DNA of 64,000 bases from DASYKT01 sp963718105 (lineage in GTDB: Bacteria > Acidobacteriota > Blastocatellia > Pyrinomonadales > Pyrinomonadaceae). The position numbers and the translations under genes are program-made. The stretch is from positions 3,348,001 to 3,412,000 of the forward strand of contig OY970352.1 of NCBI GenBank assembly GCA_963718105.1, in the 5' to 3' direction. Below are positions 55,054 to 61,663 of the stretch, one piece after another; positions within the stretch are counted from its first letter, which is position 1; each line of letters begins with the position of its first letter. The notes under the pieces are model-generated. The model ran no database searches and was not told the origin of the DNA. It worked only from the letters and a program-made list of their open reading frames with translations.

Positions 55054-55668
55054 TTACTTTTCCAATATCTGCGAAAGCTTTTTCAGGCAGCGGGCCCGCA
55101 GCGGGCTGATACTGGTTTCGCTCACCTTAACAACCTTTGCCACCTCGGCATAGGAAGCGCCCTCATCGCTCAGATACAGCATTGAAAGGATGGTGCGGCA
55201 GCGCTCTTCAAGCTCCTTGAGTGCCGTGCGAACCAGGTGCTGTTCCTCGAGTTCGATCAATTTTTTATCCGCCAGCGGAGAATCATCCGGTATCAGGTTC
55301 AGGATATCAACCTCGTCCTCTCCGCTATCCCCATTACCAGTAGTGAACTCTTTCTCACCGCGGATTATATTCCAGGTTTTGAATTTGGCGGTCGTCACCA
55401 GCCAGGAACGCAGCTTATCGGGCTGTTCGATCTCATCCATCTTTTGAAAAAGCGTCAAAAAAACTTCCTGAAAGATATCGGCCGCCTGCTCTTCGCTAAG
55501 GCCCGCGCGGCGCGGTACGGTCGAAACCAGCCGCTGAAATCTTTCCACCAGCTCGTCCCACGCCGTCTGTTCCCCGCGGCGGCAGGCAAGCAAAAGGTCG
55601 GCGTCCGTCTTTTGCAGACGGGATGCTTTTAGTTTTACATCTTTTTCAGATATGTGATCTTTCATCAA
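55054..55668 (-). CDS. ECF RNA polymerase sigma factor
   Basis: 204 residues. The sigma-2 domain (ADLLLACRRGEQTAWDELVE, ADIFQEVFLTLFQKMDEI, KLRSWLVTTAKFKTWNIIRG) is followed by a short acidic linker. The sigma-4 helix-turn-helix is LSMLYLSDEGASYAEVAKVV, then KVSETSISPLRARCLKKLSQ. It heads a three-gene operon with the soluble anti-sigma factor and TPR-CHAT protein, and probably drives that operon's own expression. Promoter motifs cannot be read with confidence upstream. A dispersed palindrome (55718-55836) lies about 50 bp beyond its start. Confidence 0.92.
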   Translation of the reverse strand: MMKDHISEKDVKLKASRLQKTDADLLLACRRGEQTAWDELVERFQRLVSTVPRRAGLSEEQAADIFQEVFLTLFQKMDEIEQPDKLRSWLVTTAKFKTWNIIRGEKEFTTGNGDSGEDEVDILNLIPDDSPLADKKLIELEEQHLVRTALKELEERCRTILSMLYLSDEGASYAEVAKVVKVSETSISPLRARCLKKLSQILEK

Positions 55669-55717
55669 AAAGGTACGGAGGTTTTACTATATCTGCCTTG
55701 CTTATAAGTCGTAAATT

Positions 55718-55836
55718 TGTCTTATGTTTTGTTTGTGTATTTTTAGTGTGATTTAGTGGTTTCAGGTCTTAAACTTTGGCAACCAAAGACCTGAGACTGG
55801 AACCACTAAACCACACTAAGTAACACGAAAACTGCA
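55718..55836 (-). repeat. Dispersed imperfect palindrome, copy B (~119 bp)
   Basis: Arms TTTAGTGTG-TTTAGTGGTT type (55742-55762) and AACCACTAAACCACACTAA (55801-55819) face each other. The full reverse complement, from TGCAGTTTTCGTG to ACAAAACATAAGAC, aligns with copy A (18770-18888), so the two copies are inverted relative to each other. It occupies the interval between the ECF sigma start and the histidine-phosphatase gene, upstream of the sigma gene. Confidence 0.8.
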
Positions 55837-55922
55837 AAAATTGATTTACCTACTTTACAGGCAAAGCTGCTACTATCTTTGTAAATATATATGAGCGCCC
55901 TTATGCATCTATGTAGCCCGCC

Positions 55923-56609
55923 TTACACTCCCGGAAGAAAATTGTCGCGAACCGATGTTAATTTATCAGCCGTTTCGTCCAAACGGTATTCCGACAATGC
56001 GCCGTTATGAAAATCCGATTCCCGGTCGATCTGCATTATTTCGGCTTCGGTCAATGATTCGATGACGCAGCGAAAACAGCGCACCACGACCTCGTGAGTG
56101 ATGATCAAAATATTCGCCGCCGAACTTTCTTCTATAACTTCATCCCAAAAACTTCGCACCCGCAGAATAACATCGCACCAATTTTCGCCTCCGGGCGCGC
56201 GATAATAATATTTGCCCAGATGTTCACGGCGCGCGCATTCGTCGGGATATTTTTGTATCGCGCCCAGCATTGTCATCCGGTCAAAAATGCCCAGCTCACG
56301 TTCGCGCAAACGTTCGTCGGAAATAATTCGGGTATCTAACCCCGCGCTTTTGATCAGTATGTCCGCCGATTCGGTCGTCCGGACGAATGTCGATGTGTAA
56401 ATACGATTTGGCTTATCCTCATCCGGAAGCGCGGCAAACCATTTTCCCATGGCTGTAGACTGCAGTTTTCCCAGTTCCGATAACGGCACGTCCGGCTCGC
56501 GATGGTTGTATTCCATCATCAGCAGCCCTTCGGCCTCGGCTTTATGCCGCGCGACATTCGCGATGCTTTCGCCGTGGCGCGCCAGCCATAATACTTTGGG
56601 TAAACTCAT
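55923..56609 (-). CDS. Histidine phosphatase (phosphoglycerate-mutase-like)
   Basis: 228 residues. The phosphohistidine motif is LWLARHGESIANVARHK, the second catalytic His is in ILIITHEVVVRCF, and SELGKLQSTAMGKWF and TSTFVRTTESADILI are typical intermediate segments. The superfamily dephosphorylates sugars, nucleotides or proteins, and the substrate is not determined. It ends the minus-strand pair with exonuclease III, whose stop is only 8 bp upstream of its ATG, so the two are probably co-transcribed. Confidence 0.88.
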   Translation of the reverse strand: MSLPKVLWLARHGESIANVARHKAEAEGLLMMEYNHREPDVPLSELGKLQSTAMGKWFAALPDEDKPNRIYTSTFVRTTESADILIKSAGLDTRIISDERLRERELGIFDRMTMLGAIQKYPDECARREHLGKYYYRAPGGENWCDVILRVRSFWDEVIEESSAANILIITHEVVVRCFRCVIESLTEAEIMQIDRESDFHNGALSEYRLDETADKLTSVRDNFLPGV

Positions 56610-56617
56610 TTCCGTCT

Positions 56618-57388
56618 TTAGAGTGTGAATTCGGCCACGACGGGCACGTGATCAGAAGGGCGTTCCCAATTGCGCGGATCGCGGTCGATCCAGCAGCGGG
56701 TGCATTTTTTTGCCAGCGATGGCGACACCCAGATGAAATCGATCCGCAAACCGTTGTCGCGCTGAAACGCGCCTTCGCGATAATTCCACCAGGTATATTG
56801 TTTCGGCTCGGCATTAAATTGCCGGAAGGCATCGACGAACCCCCAGCGCCGGGCATAATCGAGCGCCGCCCGCTCGGTAAATGTAAAGTGAAGTTTTCCG
56901 GTCCAGGTCGCTACGTCATAAACATCGCGTTCGTCGGGCGCGATATTAAAATCGCCGCAGAGCAATACATCTGAATCGGGCGAGCAGCCTTCGTCAAAGT
57001 AATGCCGCAGGCGCTGCAGCCAATCTAATTTAAAGACGAACTTGTCCGTCCCCAGCTCAGTACCGTTTGGCACATAGACATTTACCACGTGAATTTTTTC
57101 GATATCGGCGGAGATCAGCCGCGAAGGCGCTTCCCGGTCATCGCCGGGAAAATTGTATTTCACATTTCCCATGTCCATCGGCGAAAGTATCGCGACGCCG
57201 TTATAACTTTTTTGCCCGAGGATGACGGCTTTGTAACCGATCTCAGCAAAATCGAGAAAAGGAAATTTATCGTCGGTGCATTTTATCTCTTGCAGGCAAA
57301 GCACATCCGGCTTTTCTTCGGCGATCCAGCGAAGCACGGCTTCCAGACGAATATTGATCGAGTTAACGTTCCAGGTAGCGATCTTCAT
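56618..57388 (-). CDS. xth: Exodeoxyribonuclease III
   Basis: 256 residues. MKIATWNVNSINIRLEAVLR begins the protein in typical fashion. Catalytic motifs are LCLQEIKCTD (metal-binding Glu), VNVYVPNG, LLCGDFNIAPDERDVYD (Asp-Asn pair), IDFIWVSPSL and RPSDHVPVVAEF (Asp-His). The enzyme is an AP endonuclease and 3'-5' exonuclease acting in base-excision repair. Length is normal. It overlaps no gene and precedes the histidine phosphatase by 8 bp. Confidence 0.94.
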   Translation of the reverse strand: MKIATWNVNSINIRLEAVLRWIAEEKPDVLCLQEIKCTDDKFPFLDFAEIGYKAVILGQKSYNGVAILSPMDMGNVKYNFPGDDREAPSRLISADIEKIHVVNVYVPNGTELGTDKFVFKLDWLQRLRHYFDEGCSPDSDVLLCGDFNIAPDERDVYDVATWTGKLHFTFTERAALDYARRWGFVDAFRQFNAEPKQYTWWNYREGAFQRDNGLRIDFIWVSPSLAKKCTRCWIDRDPRNWERPSDHVPVVAEFTL

Positions 57389-57421
57389 TTCGGATATTAT
57401 CGGATATTTACGGTTAGTTGG

Positions 57422-58024
57422 CTAATTCGCACCGCTAAATGGCATCTCGAATTTTACTTTAAACTTAAGATCGACCGGGATGGCCCGTTTAAATTTGAAG
57501 CCAAGCTTTTTGAAGGTGCCAAAGACCATCACTCTGCCCGCTACTTCGAAATTCCTTATCGACGGCTTCAAACTAAACAACGACCTGGCGGTGTCGGATA
57601 GATGTATCTTTACTTTCAGCGGGCGCGGAAACGGCATGTCCAGGCCTTTTTCAAAATCAAACACTTCAATAAAGTCTTCGACCTGCATCTTTAAACCGTT
57701 GACTTGCACGTTCTCAAAAGAAACCCGTTCTATCCTGCCTCCGGACTTGAAGATGTTCACTGAAAGAGGGATCTCAAAACTTGCCCCGGCGGTGGTGAGC
57801 GTAAAATTTCGCGGTTTGCCGATCTTTACCAGCGAATCAAAATCGTTTTTGATATTCGGAGGCACATTATCGCGCGCGGAGATGACCGATACTTTGGCGT
57901 TATACACCTTGTAACCGCTAATTTTTTCCTGCGCAAAATTACTGCAAGCTAAAATAAGGAAAATAAGGCAAAAGAACGGAATGCGCTTTGCGTATATGCG
58001 ACAGTTATTTACTCGAATATGCAT
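57422..58024 (-). CDS. Hypothetical exported protein
   Basis: 200 residues. A hydrophobic N-terminal segment (IPFFCLIFLILACSNFAQ) looks like a signal peptide, with a Cys that might suggest a lipoprotein, though the box is not typical. The mature part is strand-rich and basic (YNAKVSVISARDNVPPNIKN, FTLTTAGASFEIPLSVNIFK, VKIHLSDTARSLFSLKPSIR). It ends FKVKFEMPFSGAN. No family recognised. It lies 33 bp upstream of the exonuclease III gene on the same strand. Confidence 0.7.
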   Translation of the reverse strand: MHIRVNNCRIYAKRIPFFCLIFLILACSNFAQEKISGYKVYNAKVSVISARDNVPPNIKNDFDSLVKIGKPRNFTLTTAGASFEIPLSVNIFKSGGRIERVSFENVQVNGLKMQVEDFIEVFDFEKGLDMPFPRPLKVKIHLSDTARSLFSLKPSIRNFEVAGRVMVFGTFKKLGFKFKRAIPVDLKFKVKFEMPFSGAN

Positions 58025-58097
58025 TTAATTGAGATTCTTATTCGTGTTATTTGTAACATTCGTGGCCGATATCTGCGATTTAATTTATAAGCAGCCC

Positions 58098-58280
58098 CTA
58101 TAACGGCAATGCAATCTCAAACCTGGCGCCTTTTATGGTATGAAGCAGGCGAAAGAGTTTTTTTGAAAAAAGCGGCGGCAGAGTTTGATCGCCGGCGAAT
58201 GTCATCGACCGGAGTTCGCTTGAGATCTCGGAAAGACCGTGAATTGCATCTTCAAGAAATTCTGCCGGAGCTTTTTCCAT
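58098..58280 (-). CDS. Small ORF resembling a deleted Hpt-type kinase (CheA-like ends joined)
   Basis: 60 residues. The first 50 look like the opening of an Hpt domain, ending in the phosphotransfer motif LFRLLHTIKG. The last nine, ARFEIALPL, look like the extreme C-terminus of a histidine kinase ATPase domain. An intact CheA-type protein would have hundreds of residues between them. The simplest reading is an in-frame internal deletion that leaves a short open frame. It lies 15 bp after nusB. Whether it is translated is unknown. Confidence 0.4.
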   Translation of the reverse strand: MEKAPAEFLEDAIHGLSEISSELRSMTFAGDQTLPPLFSKKLFRLLHTIKGARFEIALPL

Positions 58281-58295
58281 CAGATATTTAGGAAG

Positions 58296-58760
58296 TTAAG
58301 CTGTGGTGCCTTTTTTCTTTTTGTCCGCTTCTTGAGCATCGGTGGAGTCCGAATCAAGATCGTGTTTTACGGCATCGAGAATACCGTTAATAAATTGCGT
58401 TGCTTCGTAAGTGGAAAACCGGCGCGCTATTTCCAGCGCTTCATTGATGACCACTGTGCGCGGCGTCGGTTCATAGACAAATTCGTACACCGCCATGCGT
58501 AAAATATTACGGTCGACCACGGCCATTCGCGGAATACGCCAATGCTCGGCCCGGGAACGGATCAGTTCGTCGATCTCGTTCACTTTTTCAATCGTGCCTT
58601 TGGCCAGGTTGTCGGCAAAGTCGCGCGTTGCCTGATCGGCATCGCCATCGTCCAGTTCCGACCAGAATTCACCGGAAAGCGTATCCGGCAAAACACCTGT
58701 CACATCGGCCGCAAATAACATTTGCAAAGCGCATTCGCGCGCTTTACGCCTGGTTCCCAT
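58296..58760 (-). CDS. nusB: Transcription antitermination factor NusB
   Basis: 154 residues, ATG 58758-58760. The opening GTRRKARECALQMLFAADVT is the NusB N-terminal helix, and the second half has VDRNILRMAVYEFVYE and PRTVVINEALEIARRFSTYE with FINGILDAV. NusB binds boxA RNA with NusE (S10) in rRNA antitermination. It follows ribH, the usual ribH-nusB order, with a terminator-like hairpin between them. Confidence 0.95.
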   Translation of the reverse strand: MGTRRKARECALQMLFAADVTGVLPDTLSGEFWSELDDGDADQATRDFADNLAKGTIEKVNEIDELIRSRAEHWRIPRMAVVDRNILRMAVYEFVYEPTPRTVVINEALEIARRFSTYEATQFINGILDAVKHDLDSDSTDAQEADKKKKGTTA

Positions 58761-58780
58761 AACTCCTTGTTTTTAAAACC

Positions 58781-58812
58781 AAAAATAAAAGACAGGGCCG
58801 TAAAAGCCTGTC
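58781..58812 (-). terminator. Terminator-like hairpin between ribH and nusB
   Basis: On the minus strand GACAGG pairs with CCTGTC (58791-58796 and 58807-58812) and is followed by TTTTATTTTT. It comes 2 bp after the ribH stop and 20 bp before nusB, so it may limit read-through into nusB. Confidence 0.6.
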
Positions 58813-58814
58813 CT

Positions 58815-59291
58815 CTAGGTTATTTCCTTATATAAATTTACTACTTCTATCGCAGCCATGGCCGCTTCAAACCCCTTGTTGTCGTTCCTTTTACCGGACC
58901 GATCTACTGCCTGCTGAACGTTGTCGGCGGTAATAACACCGAATAAAACGGGTATGCCTGTTTCTAAACTCACCTGTGTGCTGCCGGTTGCAGCGGCGCC
59001 GGCGACATAGTCAAAATGCGGCGTTCCGCCGCGAATGACCACTCCCAGACAAATGACCGCGTCCCATTTCTTAGACTCAGCCACTTTTTTTGCCGCCAGC
59101 GGGAGTTCATATGCGCCCGGCACCCGGAAGATCTCGATCGATCCTTCTGCCGCACCGTGCTCTTCCAGCGCCTCAACCGCGCCATCTATCAACTTAGCCA
59201 CCAGTGATTCCGTCCAACGGCTGGCCACGATCGCAAAACGAAAACCTTCCGCCGTAATTTCTCCCTGATGAACCTTAGGTTGCAGACTCAT
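58815..59291 (-). CDS. ribH: 6,7-dimethyl-8-ribityllumazine synthase
   Basis: 158 residues from ATG 59289-59291; a TTG two codons upstream is rejected. Motifs: FAIVASRWTESLVAKLIDGA, FRVPGAYELPLAAKKVAESK, AVICLGVVIRGGTPHFDYVA and IPVLFGVITADNVQQAVDRS. It joins 5-amino-6-ribitylamino-uracil with dihydroxybutanone phosphate to give the riboflavin precursor and forms icosahedral assemblies. Length is standard. Confidence 0.96.
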   Translation of the reverse strand: MSLQPKVHQGEITAEGFRFAIVASRWTESLVAKLIDGAVEALEEHGAAEGSIEIFRVPGAYELPLAAKKVAESKKWDAVICLGVVIRGGTPHFDYVAGAAATGSTQVSLETGIPVLFGVITADNVQQAVDRSGKRNDNKGFEAAMAAIEVVNLYKEIT

Positions 59292-59372
59292 ATTCAAACA
59301 AGCTAAACACCAATAACAAGTATAGTGAGAGATAAAGGAACTGACAAGCAGAATACGCTGAAGTTTTCCGGG

Positions 59373-59669
59373 TCACCACTTTACGCTTCCCTCTTGCGTC
59401 GTGTCGATCTGTGCTAATTCGACGCCTTCGCCGTAAAAAAAGATCTTCATATTATCAAAAAGAAATGTGTGCGCATCCGGATCGGAAACATCAATACCAA
59501 AGTGATTGATAAGCTGATTTTGTTTTTGCAGCCATTCTTTCCAGCAATTCTGGCAGCACTCTGTGCCGATCCTTTGCCCGAGCTCGGTCGGGATCGGCGC
59601 ATAACCGATCGGTTCGTTCTTTTGCCCGCAGCGCGCGCACGTAAATTTGTCACTCGAAAATAAACCCAT
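59373..59669 (-). CDS. YggX-like oxidative-damage protection protein with zinc ribbon
   Basis: 98 residues, strong ribosome-binding site (GAGGAG). The core LGQRIGTECCQNCWKEWLQK, then QNQLINHFGIDVSDPDAHTF and FFYGEG, matches the Fe(II)-trafficking YggX family (LGxRI, WxxWxxxQxxLIN, FL-G). Unlike E. coli YggX, which begins with a single-Cys CTFLQ segment, this protein has an added CxxC (FTCARCGQKNEPIG) and a CCQNC motif, so it could bind zinc or iron as a ribbon. It probably protects Fe-S enzymes. It is preceded on the same strand by a long palindrome and the peroxiredoxin gene. Confidence 0.75.
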   Translation of the reverse strand: MGLFSSDKFTCARCGQKNEPIGYAPIPTELGQRIGTECCQNCWKEWLQKQNQLINHFGIDVSDPDAHTFLFDNMKIFFYGEGVELAQIDTTQEGSVKW

Positions 59670-59693
59670 TGTAATTCTCCTCTAAAAAACAGT

Positions 59694-59757
59694 TCAGAGT
59701 TCAAACTTTAGTTTGTCTTTTTTATTGAGTAAAGACTAACTAAAGTTTGAACTCTGA
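59694..59757. repeat. Long perfect inverted repeat, possible bidirectional terminator
   Basis: TCAGAGTTCAAACTTTAGTT (59694-59713) is the exact reverse complement of 59738-59757, and the pairing nearly continues inward (TGTCTTT/AAAGACT). The loop is about 10 nt. On the minus strand the arm is followed by ACTGTTTTTT, so it may terminate the peroxiredoxin transcript; the length of the palindrome also fits a mobile repeat. Confidence 0.75.
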
Positions 59758-59762
59758 GCGTA

Positions 59763-60242
59763 TTACCCACTCGCTTTCTTGATTGCCGCTAAAATATCTT
59801 CATCCTTGGGACGAAAAATGCTCAATGACTGCACGCTGCGGTGGCGAATGATGCCGTTTTTATCGATCACAAAAACCGCGCGCGCCGAACGATTCGGAAA
59901 CCACGACTTTACGTCGTATAGTCCCGCAACCTCACCTCCGCTGTCCGCCAGCAATCTCAAAGGCAAATTATATTTTGTGCTAAAGCTGCCGTGCGATTCG
60001 GCGGAATCGGTTGAGATACCCACCACTTCCGCGCCGCTTTCGACATACTGGTCCCAGTTGTCGCGCACCGAGCAAAGCTGCTTCGTACAAACAGGCGTGT
60101 TATCACCCGGATAAAAAAGCAGCACCACCGTCTTGCCCCGGTGGGCCGAAAGCTTCCAGTCAAGGCCGTCGCCATCCTTTAACGAAAAATCCGGGGCGGC
60201 ATCGCCTTCCTGATTCCCTAATTTTAATTCGCTTTCCGGCAT
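59763..60242 (-). CDS. bcp: Peroxiredoxin (Bcp/PrxQ-like)
   Basis: 159 residues. The active site is VLLFYPGDNTPVCTKQLCSV: peroxidatic Cys52 (in TPVCT) and resolving Cys57, the five-residue spacing of PrxQ/Bcp. VVGISTDSAESHGSF and AVFVIDKNGIIRHR are normal family segments. It reduces hydrogen and organic peroxides using thioredoxin. It is followed by the YggX-like gene, a second oxidative-stress function on the same strand. Confidence 0.93.
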   Translation of the reverse strand: MPESELKLGNQEGDAAPDFSLKDGDGLDWKLSAHRGKTVVLLFYPGDNTPVCTKQLCSVRDNWDQYVESGAEVVGISTDSAESHGSFSTKYNLPLRLLADSGGEVAGLYDVKSWFPNRSARAVFVIDKNGIIRHRSVQSLSIFRPKDEDILAAIKKASG

Positions 60243-60264
60243 GACTTTATTCTAATTCCAAACT

Positions 60265-60303
60265 CCCCTCCTTACAAAGGAGGGGTGGCACGGCAAAGCC
60301 GTG
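60265..60303. repeat. Double-hairpin REP-like element
   Basis: CCCCTCCTT (60265-60273) and AAGGAGGGG (60277-60285) form a perfect 9-bp hairpin. A second perfect 6-bp hairpin follows, CACGGC/GCCGTG (60289-60303), then ACGGGTGGTT. Similar CCCCTCCTT...AAGGAGGGGTGGC spacers occur in many bacterial genomes. It lies between the bcp and XdhC genes. Confidence 0.6.
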
Positions 60304-60331
60304 ACGGGTGGTTCTCTCTTTGCTTTGTTCG

Positions 60332-60366
60332 CATTCTTTCGTGTCGTTTCGTGGTTCCAGCATTAA
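60332..60366. repeat. Truncated half of the ~119-bp dispersed palindrome (copy C)
   Basis: The sequence from TTCTTTCGTGTC to GTTTCGTGGTTCCAG matches the left half of copy A (GTTTTCG...GGTTTCGTGGTTCCAGTCTTAG), but the right half is missing. It ends just before the XdhC stop codon. Confidence 0.5.
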
Positions 60367-60374
60367 AACTTATT

Positions 60375-61358
60375 TCACTTTGCCGCATTTTTCACGGCGA
60401 TGATCTCTGCAGCGATGCTAACTGCAATCTCTTCAGGTGTTTGGCTGTTTATCGGAAGTCCGATCGGGGTGTGCAGCAGATCGAGTTTTTCTCTGGTAAA
60501 CCCTTCTTTCTCCAATTCCTTTAGTAAAGCGCCCATCTTTGCTTTGCTGCCCAGCACACCGAAATATTTCAATTTCTTATCGATTAATTTTCTGATAACC
60601 AGCTCGTCCGTCTTATATCCGAGCGTCATCACGACCACAAAATTTGTCTCATTTCCCTCCGGGATAAACTCCGCAATGTTTTCATAAGACTCGATGATGG
60701 TTTTTTTATGCGCGTATTTATTTTTGTCGAGGGTATTGAGATCGGGGCGGTCATCGAATAGCTCGATATAAAAATCCATCTGCGACATCAGTTCCGACAG
60801 CGCCAGCGCGCAATGCCCTCCGCCGACAATAAAAAGTTTATTTTTGTAACCGAGTTTCTCTTCGTAAATAAGATCCGCCGAATCATGAGTATGAGCTTTG
60901 TTTTGAGTACCGCCTTCAGGCGGCCCTTGCACCTCTATCTTATTCGCCGACACACGCAAGGCCTTCGGCTCATTTTTCTCCAGCGCGTCGATGATTTCTG
61001 CAACAGTTTCCAAATGCGAAAGCTCCAGCCGGAAAAAAATAACCGTTTGCTTACCCGAACAGATCATGCCGCTCGGATTCGCGGAATTTTTTTGATGGTC
61101 TTGCTGTTTGATCAAAGCTCTGGACGCATCTGCCGATGCAGACGCTGCCGACAAAAGCCCGCGCGCCTGTTCGACCAGGCTGACCTCCATCACTCCGCCG
61201 CCGATGCTGCCCGACATGTCGTCAGCCGAGACAGCCATCTTAAACCCGCGCCGGCCGGGGCTGCTGCCGGAACTTTCCGCCACCACCAGCAGCATCACCG
61301 GTTCATTCTGCTTTATTTGCCCAAAAGCAAATCGCCAGATCTCCAGTTCTTTGCGCAT
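60375..61358 (-). CDS. XdhC-family molybdenum-enzyme maturation factor
   Basis: 327 residues from ATG 61356-61358 (GGGGA 6 nt upstream); an in-frame GTG six codons earlier lacks such a site. An N-terminal XdhC/CoxI domain (LLVVAESSGSSPGRRGFKMA, SGSIGGGVMEVSLVEQ) is followed by a Rossmann-like domain (LFIVGGGHCALALSELMSQM, VVVMTLGYKTDELVIRKL, FGVLGSKAKMGALLKEL, PIGLPINSQTPEEIAVSI). XdhC binds molybdenum cofactor and promotes its sulfuration and insertion into xanthine-dehydrogenase-type enzymes. It lies downstream of the molybdopterin-subunit gene on the same strand, which fits this role, though a 305-bp gap separates them. Confidence 0.9.
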   Translation of the reverse strand: MRKELEIWRFAFGQIKQNEPVMLLVVAESSGSSPGRRGFKMAVSADDMSGSIGGGVMEVSLVEQARGLLSAASASADASRALIKQQDHQKNSANPSGMICSGKQTVIFFRLELSHLETVAEIIDALEKNEPKALRVSANKIEVQGPPEGGTQNKAHTHDSADLIYEEKLGYKNKLFIVGGGHCALALSELMSQMDFYIELFDDRPDLNTLDKNKYAHKKTIIESYENIAEFIPEGNETNFVVVMTLGYKTDELVIRKLIDKKLKYFGVLGSKAKMGALLKELEKEGFTREKLDLLHTPIGLPINSQTPEEIAVSIAAEIIAVKNAAK

Positions 61359-61663
61359 CAATTTCCCCGCGTTCACGCTGATAATTAATATCCGATACGC
61401 TGTAAAAACGCACCGTCTGTCCTAATTCCCCATTGCGGATTTATCCCATTTAATTTACCCTGATCGCTGTCGGATCTATAAAGATCACGGTTCTTTCTCA
61501 ATTAGATTCTAAGAATGATCTAGCCTCTAACTCTCGTGTCTGAATAACCTAAAAAAGGGTGCTTTTTGACGAACAGTGCTTTCTACGTAAATTGGAAAGA
61601 TTTCTGGAACATTTTTGGAACAGGTGGTTCACTGGCACACACTGGAACTGTTCCACTCTCTTT
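61359..61663. other. Gene-free interval between the molybdopterin-subunit and XdhC genes
   Basis: About 305 bp. A perfect 8-bp inverted repeat, TGGAACAG (61616-61623) and CTGTTCCA (61648-61655), lies just after the end of the upstream gene. It has no T run. Nothing else structured is seen. Confidence 0.45.
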
